Positions 33,801-41,679 of a stretch of DNA of 54,644 nucleotides are shown here, piece by piece; positions within the stretch are counted from its first letter, which is position 1, and every line of letters starts with the position of its first letter. The position numbers were made by a program, and so were the translations under genes. Source of the DNA: DATDCY01 sp031406795 [NCBI: Candidatus Rokuibacteriota bacterium] (GTDB lineage: Bacteria; JAUVQV01); assembly GCA_031406795.1 (NCBI GenBank), contig JANOHV010000076.1, positions 1-54,644 of the forward strand, read 5' to 3'. The notes beneath the pieces are model-generated. The model did no database searches and was not told the origin of the DNA. It worked only from the letters and a program-made list of their open reading frames with translations.

Positions 33801-35821
33801 GAGGTGACCAGTCGGCCTTTCTCGACTTCGACCGCCTTGGCAACCAGCGCGTGGGCGTCGAGTATGAGCACCACTTTCCCGTCGCCGAGAATCGAGGCCC
33901 CGGCCACGATGTCCGAATCCAGATAGCGGTCGTCGAGGGCCTTGACGACCAGCTCCTGCTGCCAGAGCAGACGGTCGATCAGCAGGCCGACGCGGCGGCG
34001 ACCGAGGCTGAGGACCAGCACGAATTTCTTCCCGGCGCGGTCGCCCGGGATCTGGAAGAGGGCCCGGACGTCGACCACGGAAATCACCCCGCCCCGCCAC
34101 TCGAGCACCGGCCGGCCGTCGATGGTTTTCAGTTCCTCCGCCGCGACGCGCGCGACTTCGGCGATTGCGGCGACGGGAATCGCATACAGCCGCGGACCGG
34201 CCTCGAACAGGAGCGACTTGATCACGGCCAGCGTGATCGGCAGCCGCAGCCGGAATGACGCGCCCCGTCCCGGGACGGACTGGATCTCGATGGTGCCCTT
34301 CATCGCCTCCACGGCCGTCTTCACCGCGTCCATGCCGACGCCGCGCCCGGAGGTCTCGGTCACGGTTTCCGCGGTGCTCAGCCCGGGCAGGAACAGCAGG
34401 CGCCCGGCGTCGGCCGCGGAAATCTTCTCGGCTTCCGCCGGCGCGAGCAGCCCCAGCGCCACCGCTTTCCTCGTGAGTTTACCGGTGTCGATGCCCCGCC
34501 CGTCGTCGGCGGCCTCGATCACGATCTGCGCCGCCTCGTGGTAGGCCCTGAGGGTGACCGTCCCCTCCTCGGCCTTGCCGGCCCTGCGGCGCTCCTCCGG
34601 CGGTTCGATGCCGTGATCGACGAGGTTCCTGATCAGGTGCGTCAGCGGCTCGCCGAGGGCGTCCACGATGCCCTTGTCGAGTTCGGTCTCCTCACCATGC
34701 ATTTCCAGGCGGATCGACTTGCCGCGCGTGTTCGCCAGGTCGCGGATCATGCGGGGAAACTTCCGGAAGAGGCTCCGGACCGGAACCATGCGCATCTTCC
34801 TGACACCCTTGTGCAGGTCCGAGACCGTCCGCTCGAGATAGGAATTCACCGCGAGCAATCGGTCGGCCAATTTCTCGCTGGCCACGCCGCTCTCGGCCTC
34901 CCGCGCGACCTGGTCGAGCATGGACCGGCCGATGATCAGCTCGCCCACCAGATCCAGGATGCGGTCCACCTTGGCGGATTCCACCCGCAGGATCTCGCTC
35001 CTGACCGTCTCGCCCCGTGCGCTCTGAGCGGGGGACGCCGCCGGCTGCGTCGCAGCGGGCGCTTCGACGACGCCGGCGGCGGGCCAGGCGCGGACTGCCG
35101 CCGCCACGGTGATTCCCGCGACGACTGCTTCGTGCCGCAGCTCCTCGCCCTCCAGCCAGGTCGCGAGCAGCAACGTCATGTTCTCGGTCCCCTCCCCCGG
35201 CTGGCTCCCGATCTCGGGGACGCTGCGGACCAGCTGGGAGACCGGGGCCAGCCGGTCGAGGAGCATCAGCGCCGCCACCCCCTTCTCCCCGCACTCCGGG
35301 TGGAACCGCACCGTGACCTCGAACACGTGCTGGCCCTGCTGCCTGGCCTCCCTGATCTGCAGCTCCTGGTATTCGGTCAGTTCCGGCCCGGCACCCGGCG
35401 GCGCCACGCCGGCGGCGCCGCTCTCGAAGCGGTTAATGAACAGGATCAGCCCGTCGGCCGGTGCGACATCCCCCCCGGCCTCGCACGCGGCCAGCAGGCG
35501 CTTGATCTCATCGATCCCGGAAAACAGCAGGCCCGTGCCTTCCCGCTGCCGCTCAGCATCCTGCCCGCGGAACGACGCGAGGACATCCTCCAGCCGGTGG
35601 CACAGATGCCCCAGCGCGGTGTAGCCCATCGAATTGGCGTCGCCCTTGAGCGTGTGGAGAAAGCGCTTGAGCACTTTGAGTTCGTCGTCCCCGCCCGGCT
35701 CGGCCTCGACGCGCATCAGCACGTCCTGGAGCTCCTCCGCGATCTCGTGGGCCTGGGCGAAGAAGATCCGCTTCAGGTCCTGGCTCTCCGACTCGCTCAG
35801 ATCGCAGATGTTGTCGTCCAT
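33797..35821 (-). CDS. cheA: CheA chemotaxis histidine kinase
   Basis: 674 residues from ATG 35821, one base after the receiver gene. The Hpt domain has H56 (FLHTLKGDANSMG). An acidic/Pro-Ala linker follows, with a divergent middle region (residues ~130-270; a P2-like CheY-binding part is plausible). The dimerisation helices (RVESAKVDRILDLVGELIIGR), ATPase domain (HLIRNLVDHGIE, DDGRGID, GRGVGMDAVK) and CheW-like regulatory domain follow in order. All ATP motifs look intact. Overlaps cheB by 4 bases. Confidence 0.96.
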   Translation of the reverse strand: MDDNICDLSESESQDLKRIFFAQAHEIAEELQDVLMRVEAEPGGDDELKVLKRFLHTLKGDANSMGYTALGHLCHRLEDVLASFRGQDAERQREGTGLLFSGIDEIKRLLAACEAGGDVAPADGLILFINRFESGAAGVAPPGAGPELTEYQELQIREARQQGQHVFEVTVRFHPECGEKGVAALMLLDRLAPVSQLVRSVPEIGSQPGEGTENMTLLLATWLEGEELRHEAVVAGITVAAAVRAWPAAGVVEAPAATQPAASPAQSARGETVRSEILRVESAKVDRILDLVGELIIGRSMLDQVAREAESGVASEKLADRLLAVNSYLERTVSDLHKGVRKMRMVPVRSLFRKFPRMIRDLANTRGKSIRLEMHGEETELDKGIVDALGEPLTHLIRNLVDHGIEPPEERRRAGKAEEGTVTLRAYHEAAQIVIEAADDGRGIDTGKLTRKAVALGLLAPAEAEKISAADAGRLLFLPGLSTAETVTETSGRGVGMDAVKTAVEAMKGTIEIQSVPGRGASFRLRLPITLAVIKSLLFEAGPRLYAIPVAAIAEVARVAAEELKTIDGRPVLEWRGGVISVVDVRALFQIPGDRAGKKFVLVLSLGRRRVGLLIDRLLWQQELVVKALDDRYLDSDIVAGASILGDGKVVLILDAHALVAKAVEVEKGRLVTS

Positions 35822-35822
35822 G

Positions 35823-36191
35823 TCACGCTCCGGCGGTGCGACCGAGGTGGCGCACGATCTCTTCCTTGAGTTGCCCGATGCTGAACGGCTTGACGAAACA
35901 GCGGACGGCCCCCGCCCGCAGGGATTCGGCCATCTCGCCGCTCCCGGCGTTGCCGGAGTAGGTGACCGCGGGCAGCTCCGGCCGCAGCTTCTTGATGATC
36001 CGCAGCGCATTGATGCCGTCGAGCCTCGGCATCTTGATGTCGAGCAGCACGAAATCGAAGCGCTGCTCGATGCAGCGCAGCACCCCCTCGACCCCGTCGA
36101 CGGCGTGCTCCACGGTGTACCCGGCATCCTCCAGTTCCTGGCGCAACACGATGCTGAAGTTCTTGTCGTCCTCCACGATCAGGATCCTCAT
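35823..36191 (-). CDS. CheY-like response regulator between cheR and cheA
   Basis: 122 residues. Acidic residues E7/D8/D9 (IVEDDK), phosphoacceptor D51 (FVLLDIKMPRLDG), S79 (VTYSGNAGSGEMAE; here Ser stands in the Thr/Ser position) and K104 region (FVKPF). It overlaps cheR by 4 bases (ATGA) and ends one base before cheA. This operon has two single receivers, so one may act as phosphate sink or have a non-motor target. Confidence 0.9.
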   Translation of the reverse strand: MRILIVEDDKNFSIVLRQELEDAGYTVEHAVDGVEGVLRCIEQRFDFVLLDIKMPRLDGINALRIIKKLRPELPAVTYSGNAGSGEMAESLRAGAVRCFVKPFSIGQLKEEIVRHLGRTAGA

Positions 36192-37021
36192 CGCTCTTCC
36201 CCTCCCGGCTTTTTGTACGCCGTTCCTTTGTCCGCGAAGACGAATTCGAACCGTGCGTCGACCCCCTGCAGGCTCTCGGAATGTCCGAGGAAGAGGTAGC
36301 CGCCGGGGTTGAGGTTGCGGTGGAACTTGTCGATCACGCGCTTGCGCTCTTCTTCGTCGAAGTAGATCATCACATTGCGGCAGAAGATGATGTCCAGGTC
36401 GCCCAGCCCGTTCTCGTGCTTGAGATTGTGGAAATCGAAGGTCACCTGGCGTCGCACGTACTCCTTGACCTGGTATTCCCCGCCGCTGGCGTCGAAGTAC
36501 TTCCGCAGCAACTCCGGCGGCACGGTGTCCCGGAGCTTGTCGGCTTCATACCGACCCTGCTGGGCCTGCTTCAGGACCGACAAGCTCAGGTCGGAGGCGA
36601 AGAGCCTGACATCCCACCGGGGGGAGTTGCCGAGCAGCTCGAGCACGATGATGGCGATCGTGTACGGTTCGGCCCCGGTCGAACACCCCGCCGACCAGAT
36701 TCTGAGCCGCCGCAGTACGCTCTCCTGCTTTTGCGCCACCAGTTCCGGCAACACGCGGCGCCGAAGCAGTTCGAACTGGGGCATGTTGCGGAAGAAGGAG
36801 GTCTCGTTGATCGTCATCGACTCCAGCAGCACGGGCAGCTCGGCCTGGCGGTGTTCGGCGACGAAGCGGTAATACCAGTAGGGGGTCGCCGTCGCGGTCG
36901 CCTTCATCCGCTTGATGATCCGGTATTCCAGGAATTCTTTCCTGGCGTCCGCGAAATACATGCCGGACTCCTGGTAGATGAGGTTCCGGAACAGACTGAA
37001 TTCTTCCGCGGTCAGCATCAC
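36188..37021 (-). CDS. cheR: CheR receptor methyltransferase
   Basis: 277 residues. The N-terminal helical domain begins [18 protein letters not shown]. The SAM-binding domain has [32 protein letters not shown] and [13 protein letters not shown], and ends with the CheR pattern [14 protein letters not shown]. It methylates receptor glutamates using S-adenosylmethionine. Overlaps the receptor gene and the receiver gene by 4 bases each. None of the local receptors has a C-terminal docking pentapeptide. Confidence 0.96.
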   Translation of the reverse strand: MMLTAEEFSLFRNLIYQESGMYFADARKEFLEYRIIKRMKATATATPYWYYRFVAEHRQAELPVLLESMTINETSFFRNMPQFELLRRRVLPELVAQKQESVLRRLRIWSAGCSTGAEPYTIAIIVLELLGNSPRWDVRLFASDLSLSVLKQAQQGRYEADKLRDTVPPELLRKYFDASGGEYQVKEYVRRQVTFDFHNLKHENGLGDLDIIFCRNVMIYFDEEERKRVIDKFHRNLNPGGYLFLGHSESLQGVDARFEFVFADKGTAYKKPGGEER

Positions 37022-39021
37022 GCTACTGCTTGCAGCTCCCGACCGCTGCTCTTCGTCGTCTCAGCGGCACCCACCGCAGACCGGAGCGCCTTATTCCTGG
37101 CAGCCGCCAGACTGCCTTGATCCCCGCCACCGTTGTCCCCGAGCTGGAACTGGCTGACGATCGCCAGGAAGCGGTCGGCCTGGCTGCGCATCTGTTCGGC
37201 AGAGGAGGCCAGCTCAGCGGTGCCGGAGGCGTTCTGATGCACCATGTTCCGCATCTTCTCCATCGTCTTCACGATCAGTTCGGCCGCAGCAGCCTGCTCG
37301 TCGGCAGCCGCGGATATCTCGTGGGTCACCTCGCGCAGGTTCTCGGTGGCCTTGGCGATCTGCGTGCTGCCGCTGGACTGCTCCTGGGTGGCAGCGCTGA
37401 TCTCACGCGAGTATTTGTCCACCTCCATGACCTGACCCTCGATCGTGGCGAGAGCAGTGCCGACCTGCTTGCCCTTCTCGACACCTCTCTGGACAAGCTG
37501 CGTCGACTTCTCCATCAGCTTGACCGCCGCAAGCGCCTCTTTCTGAATCCCGCCGATCAGTTCAGCGATCTCCTTGGTGGACTTGCCGGAGCGCTCCGCC
37601 AGCTTGCGGACCTCATCGGCGACAACCGCGAAACCCAACCCGTGCTCTCCCGCTCGAGCGGCCTCGATCGCGGCATTCAGCGCAAGCAGGTTAGTCTGCT
37701 CGGCGATCTCGTCGATGACATCGACGATCCGGCCGATGTCCTCCACGCGGCCCCCGAGCGCCGCGATCGTGACCGCTGAACGTTCGATAGCGCTATTGAT
37801 CTCGTCCATGCCCTTCTCCGAATTGTCGACGGCCTCCAGCCCCCCGGCGACAGCCGTGCGCGAGTCTTGCGAAAGTGCGGCGAACTTCTGCACGGTGTTG
37901 GCGATGCGAAGTATCGAGGCGGCCATCTGCTCCACCGACGCGGAGGTCTGGGTCACGGAGCTGGCCTGGCTCTGGCTGTTCTTGGCAACATTCTGGATGT
38001 TGGCGGACATCTCATGCATCGTGGAGGTCGTCTCCTCAACGGCAGCCGCCGTGGTCTCGTTGTTGCGCGCCGTCTGCTCCGAAGTCGCGGCGATCTGCGC
38101 CGAGGCCGAGGCCATCTGCTCGGCGCCGCCGTGGATGCTGGTGACGATGCCCCTCAGGTTCGCCAGCATCATCTTGAAAGCGTTGCCGAGCACATCCTTC
38201 TCGGACTTCGGTCGCACCGTGGCTCGCAGATCGCCCTGCGCGATCTGCTCGGCGACGACCGCCGTCTCGCGCAGGTACGCCGACATCTTCCGGAAGGAAT
38301 CCGCCAGACTGCCGATCTCATCCCCCCTGCTGATATCGACTTCGACCGAGAGATCCCCGCCCGCTACCCGTTCGGCGACCCGGGCGATTTTGTTCACCGG
38401 CACCGAGATGGAGCGCGCCAGGAGGACGCCGAGCAGGATGCCGGCGATCACGGCGCCGACCGCAACCGTAATGATCACGATCCCGGCCCGGGACTGGGAG
38501 CGGCGCATCTGCTCGCGGGTCTGGACCATCATTGTCTCGTTGTGCTTCTCCAGTTCGGCTATCATCTGGCCGACGGCCTCGGTCGTGCGGTCGAAGGAGT
38601 CCATGGCGGCCTGCGCCTCGCTCTTGTTGCCGTGCAGATAGAGCGCCGCCATCCTCTCCCCTTGGGACTGGAAGCCGTCGTGGATCTTCCCGATCTCCCT
38701 GACGATCCCGGCCATCTTCGGGTCGTCGGTCACCTTGGCGATGGTCGCCTCCTGGCGGTTGGCCAGCGTCTCGAGTTCCTGCGCGCTCTTCCGGCTCGAG
38801 TCCTCGCCGGTCAGCGCGTAGTCGGTCAAGGCATCCTGCTGCCGGACCAGCAGCAGACCGAAGGCATCGCTTTCGTGCCGCGCCTGTGCCGCAGTCTGGA
38901 GTTCCGCTGCCTTCTCCCCCACCTGCTGCAGGCTGCGGTACCCGACAACGCTGACGACGACCAGCAGTCCAACGAGGAATAGAAAACCGCTGATCAATTT
39001 CGCCCCGATGCTCATTCTCAT
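37018..39021 (-). CDS. Methyl-accepting chemotaxis protein, first gene of the chemosensory operon
   Basis: 667 residues. TM1 ~8-28, a four-helix-bundle-like periplasmic region (~30-185, with [15 protein letters not shown] and [12 protein letters not shown]), TM2 ~187-208, then HAMP ([20 protein letters not shown]) and probably a second HAMP-like unit ([13 protein letters not shown]). The signalling tip is [21 protein letters not shown]. No docking pentapeptide at the C-terminus. AAGGAG lies before the ATG. It overlaps cheR by 4 bases. A sigma-54-like element and two palindromes lie 100-200 bp upstream. Confidence 0.93.
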   Translation of the reverse strand: MRMSIGAKLISGFLFLVGLLVVVSVVGYRSLQQVGEKAAELQTAAQARHESDAFGLLLVRQQDALTDYALTGEDSSRKSAQELETLANRQEATIAKVTDDPKMAGIVREIGKIHDGFQSQGERMAALYLHGNKSEAQAAMDSFDRTTEAVGQMIAELEKHNETMMVQTREQMRRSQSRAGIVIITVAVGAVIAGILLGVLLARSISVPVNKIARVAERVAGGDLSVEVDISRGDEIGSLADSFRKMSAYLRETAVVAEQIAQGDLRATVRPKSEKDVLGNAFKMMLANLRGIVTSIHGGAEQMASASAQIAATSEQTARNNETTAAAVEETTSTMHEMSANIQNVAKNSQSQASSVTQTSASVEQMAASILRIANTVQKFAALSQDSRTAVAGGLEAVDNSEKGMDEINSAIERSAVTIAALGGRVEDIGRIVDVIDEIAEQTNLLALNAAIEAARAGEHGLGFAVVADEVRKLAERSGKSTKEIAELIGGIQKEALAAVKLMEKSTQLVQRGVEKGKQVGTALATIEGQVMEVDKYSREISAATQEQSSGSTQIAKATENLREVTHEISAAADEQAAAAELIVKTMEKMRNMVHQNASGTAELASSAEQMRSQADRFLAIVSQFQLGDNGGGDQGSLAAARNKALRSAVGAAETTKSSGRELQAVA

Positions 39022-39120
39022 CCAACTCTCCTTCTTTTCTGCCCTGGCAATGGTTCTCTTCCATTCCCCTCTTCATCGTCCTCACCACTGCTTTGCTGCT
39101 CGCTGCCCCACGAGGTGGAT

Positions 39121-39135
39121 ACACGATTCGTGCCA
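39121..39135 (-). promoter_or_regulatory. Sigma-54-like -24/-12 element before the chemosensory operon
   Basis: TGGCACGAATCGTGT on the minus strand: perfect -24 (TGGCACG), weak -12 (GT in place of GC), ten bases between. Predicted start is ~39108, 87 bp before the first ATG. The exact 63-bp spacing to a palindrome is shared with the better site at 40214-40228. Confidence 0.4.
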
Positions 39136-39189
39136 ACTCCCAACATGCCGCCAACGTTGATGTTTATGCGGTTCAGCAGCCGCGGACGC

Positions 39190-39224
39190 CGGGCACATTG
39201 CCCGAAGGCCGGGCAGACTGCCCG
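39190..39224. promoter_or_regulatory. Two identical palindromes, candidate activator sites
   Basis: CGGGCA-N3-TGCCCG at 39190-39204 and again at 39210-39224, centres 20 bp apart (about two helical turns), so dimers on the same face are possible. The first is centred 63 bp upstream of the -24 GG at 39134. They could also be tandem RNA hairpins closing the decayed receptor gene. The rest of 39022-39233 shows nothing else. Confidence 0.5.
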
Positions 39225-39233
39225 ACGTGAGAT

Positions 39234-40035
39234 TCAACTGCGCGTCCTGAGAAATCGGGTGGTGCAGGTGACATCTGGACGCGGGGACGGGCCGTCATCG
39301 TCGGCTCGGGTCCCGGCGTCATCGAGTTGAAACTGTTTCACGATCTCGAGGAAACGGTCGGCCTGGCCGCGCATTTGCTCCGCGGAGGCCGCCAGTTCCG
39401 CCGTGCCCGACGCATTCCGATGGACCATGGTCCGCATCCTTTCCATGGTCTTGACGATCTGCTCCGCCGCCGACGCCTGCTCCTCCGTCGCGGAGGAGAT
39501 TTCGCGCGTCACCTCCCGCAGATTGCCCGTCACCCGGGCGATGTGCGAACTCCCGGCCGACTGCTCCTGGGTGGCCGCGCTGATTTCCCGGGCATTGCGG
39601 TCGACCTCCATGACATTCGCCTTGATCTCCTGGAGCGACTTGCCGACCTGCCGGTTGATGTCCGCGGATTCGCTGACGATCATCATCGATTTCCCCATCT
39701 GTTCCACCGCGTCCCGTGTCTTGGACTGGATGCCCGAGACCAGTTCCGCGATCTCCTTCGTGGATCTGCCCGAGCGCTCGGCGAGCTTTCTCACCTCATC
39801 GGCCACGACGGCGAAGCCCAGCCCGTGTTCACCGGCCCTGGCGGCCTCGATCGCGGCATTCAGCGCCAGCAGGGCGACAAGGACGATGAGAAGCGGGAGC
39901 CCCGTCAGCAGGACGGTGCGGATGTGCCGATACCGCCGCTGTGCCGCCTGGTACGCGTCGGCGCTTTCCCTGACCTGAAAGTCGATGAGCGACGAGCGCG
40001 ACGAGTTTTCTGCCGATCCTCACATTGTCGAACAC
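39234..40035 (-). pseudogene. Chemoreceptor gene remnant with two internal deletions
   Basis: Starts at GTG 40035 with a receptor-like N-terminus ([15 protein letters not shown]), then breaks after ~16 codons. In another frame from ~39990 the sequence continues [18 protein letters not shown] and [17 protein letters not shown], the end of a four-helix-bundle periplasmic domain and TM2. At ~39870 it jumps directly into the signalling tip ([19 protein letters not shown]) and then runs intact to the stop at 39234. TM1, most of the periplasmic part, HAMP and half of the coiled coil are missing. The tip region is closely like the receptor at 37018. Probably not functional as a receptor; a cytoplasmic fragment from an internal ATG (39806) could still be made. 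Confidence 0.8.
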
Positions 40036-40213
40036 CGTGATCTCCGCTCCGGGGGCGCGGTACGCACTACCGGCACTGCAGGCCCCGCAGCCCCGTTTCG
40101 TCGAGTGCCTCGTTCATCGTCTCATCTCCTCGCCAGCACGCGCCTGTCTCGCCCGGGGTGACCGCGCTTCACCGTGGCGCTGCATTCTCCGGCGGTCATC
40201 GTCAATCGGACTT

Positions 40214-40228
40214 GCATGATGCGTGCCG
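40214..40228 (-). promoter_or_regulatory. Sigma-54-type promoter before the decayed receptor
   Basis: Minus strand CGGCACGCATCATGC: GG, ten bases, GC, the canonical -24/-12 geometry. Predicted start ~40202, ~165 bp before the GTG of the receptor remnant. Confidence 0.55.
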
Positions 40229-40282
40229 TTCGTTAACCTATTGATAATGAAGATGAAGCTTCACAGTTCGATCACGTTGACT

Positions 40283-40297
40283 CGGGCAGGACGCCCG
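40283..40297. promoter_or_regulatory. Palindrome, candidate activator site
   Basis: CGGGCAGGACGCCCG, the same pattern as at 39190-39224 with one arm mismatch. Its centre lies 63 bp upstream of the -24 GG (40227), identical to the other site. Confidence 0.5.
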
Positions 40298-40343
40298 ATG
40301 CGATGGCGAGAGGGATCCGCACGGAAACCGATCTCTTACCCGC

Positions 40344-41663
40344 TCATTCCTTCCCCTGAATTTCCGCCAATTTTCGATACAGCGTCTTGGGATCGATCCC
40401 CAGGATTTCGGCGGCCTTGCCCCGCTGACCCCCGCACTCCCGCAGGACTCTGAGCAGGTGCTCCCGCTCGACGTCGGCCAGGCGTCGGGAGGAGCTGCCC
40501 TCGACCATGCCGAGATCGGCCGGGAGGTTCTCCACGTCGATCACCTCGCTTCCGGTCAGCAGCAGGGTGCGGTAGACGACGTTCTGCAACTCCCGGACGT
40601 TGCCCGGCCACCGATACGCCGCCAACACGTTCATCGCCCGCGGCGTGAAACGCACCTTGCGGTAGCGCGGGTTGATCTCGATGAAGTGCTCGACCAGAGC
40701 AGGGATGTCCTCGCGCCGTTCCCGCAGGGGCGGCACCAGGATCGTGAAGGTGCTGATCCGATAGTAGAGATCGGCGCGGAATCCCCCGTTCGCAACCTCG
40801 GCCTTGATCTCCTTGTTGGAGGCGGAGACGAGCCGCACGTCCACCTTGACCTCCTTGACGCCGCCGACCCGGAAGAACGTGCCGCTCTCGAGCACCCGCA
40901 GGAACTTCACCTGCAGCGCGGCGGGCAGCTCGCCGACTTCGTCGAGAAAGAGCGTGCCGTGATCGGCGATCTCGAGCAGTCCGGCTTTGCGGGCCTGCGC
41001 GCCGGTGTAGGCGCCCCGCTCGTAGCCGAAGAGTTCGCTCTCGATGAGGTTTTCGGGGATCGCCCCGCAGTTCAGCGGGATGAACGGCCCTTCGGCCCGC
41101 GGCGAGGATCGGTGCAGCGCCCGGGCGATCAATTCCTTGCCGACGCCGCTCTCCCCCTCGACGAGAAGGGGGAAGTCGGACGCCGCAATCTTCCCGACGG
41201 TGGCGAGGATGGCGTGCATGGCCGGGCTGCGGCTGACCATCTCCACGGTGCCGTCCTGCCGCTGGATCCGGGTCCGCAGCAGGATGTTTTCGCTGCGCAG
41301 CCGTTTCTTCTCGACGGCTTTCTCGAGGACGGCGAGCAATTCCGCCAGCGTGAACGGCTTGGTCAGGAAATCGTAGGCGCCGAGCTTCATGGCCGCCACC
41401 GCCAGGGGGACGGTGCCGTGTCCGGTGAGAACAATGACCTCGGAGGTGCCTTCGCTCTGCTTGAGCCGCTCCAGAACGTCCATGCCGCCCATCCTCGGCA
41501 TGTTGAGATCGAGGAGCAGCACGTCGAACTCCCCCGACTCGAGAACCTCGAGCGCCTCGGACCCACTCTGCGCCTCGGCGACCTCGTGGCCCGCCTCGGA
41601 AAGCTCGCCGAGAATCACCCTTCTGAAGTTCCTGTCGTCATCGGCGATGAGGATTTTCGACAT
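40344..41663 (-). CDS. NtrC-family sigma-54-dependent response regulator
   Basis: 439 residues: receiver (D52 phosphoacceptor in LLLDLNMPRMGG; K102), AAA+ domain and FIS-type HTH. Walker A is GESGVGKE (170-177), the sigma-54 contact loop is GAYTGA (217-222; Tyr in place of the usual Phe), Walker B is GTLFLDEVGEL, and the C-terminus carries RGKAAEILGIDPKTLYRKL. It should activate sigma-54 promoters when phosphorylated by the heme-sensor kinase whose gene ends 16 bp upstream. Candidate targets are the two sigma-54-like sites just downstream. Standard length, no defect. Confidence 0.94.
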   Translation of the reverse strand: MSKILIADDDRNFRRVILGELSEAGHEVAEAQSGSEALEVLESGEFDVLLLDLNMPRMGGMDVLERLKQSEGTSEVIVLTGHGTVPLAVAAMKLGAYDFLTKPFTLAELLAVLEKAVEKKRLRSENILLRTRIQRQDGTVEMVSRSPAMHAILATVGKIAASDFPLLVEGESGVGKELIARALHRSSPRAEGPFIPLNCGAIPENLIESELFGYERGAYTGAQARKAGLLEIADHGTLFLDEVGELPAALQVKFLRVLESGTFFRVGGVKEVKVDVRLVSASNKEIKAEVANGGFRADLYYRISTFTILVPPLRERREDIPALVEHFIEINPRYRKVRFTPRAMNVLAAYRWPGNVRELQNVVYRTLLLTGSEVIDVENLPADLGMVEGSSSRRLADVEREHLLRVLRECGGQRGKAAEILGIDPKTLYRKLAEIQGKE

Positions 41664-41679
41664 CAGGGCACCCGCGCGG

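Larger units (their letters stand above)
40036..40343. other. Intergenic region holding a sigma-54-like promoter and a palindrome
   Basis: About 310 bp between the NtrC-type gene and the decayed receptor. It holds the sigma-54-like site (40214-40228), a palindrome (40283-40297) and a 10-bp perfect palindrome TGAAGCTTCA at ~40255-40264. No gene seen. It is AT-richer than its surroundings around 40225-40270. Confidence 0.55.
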
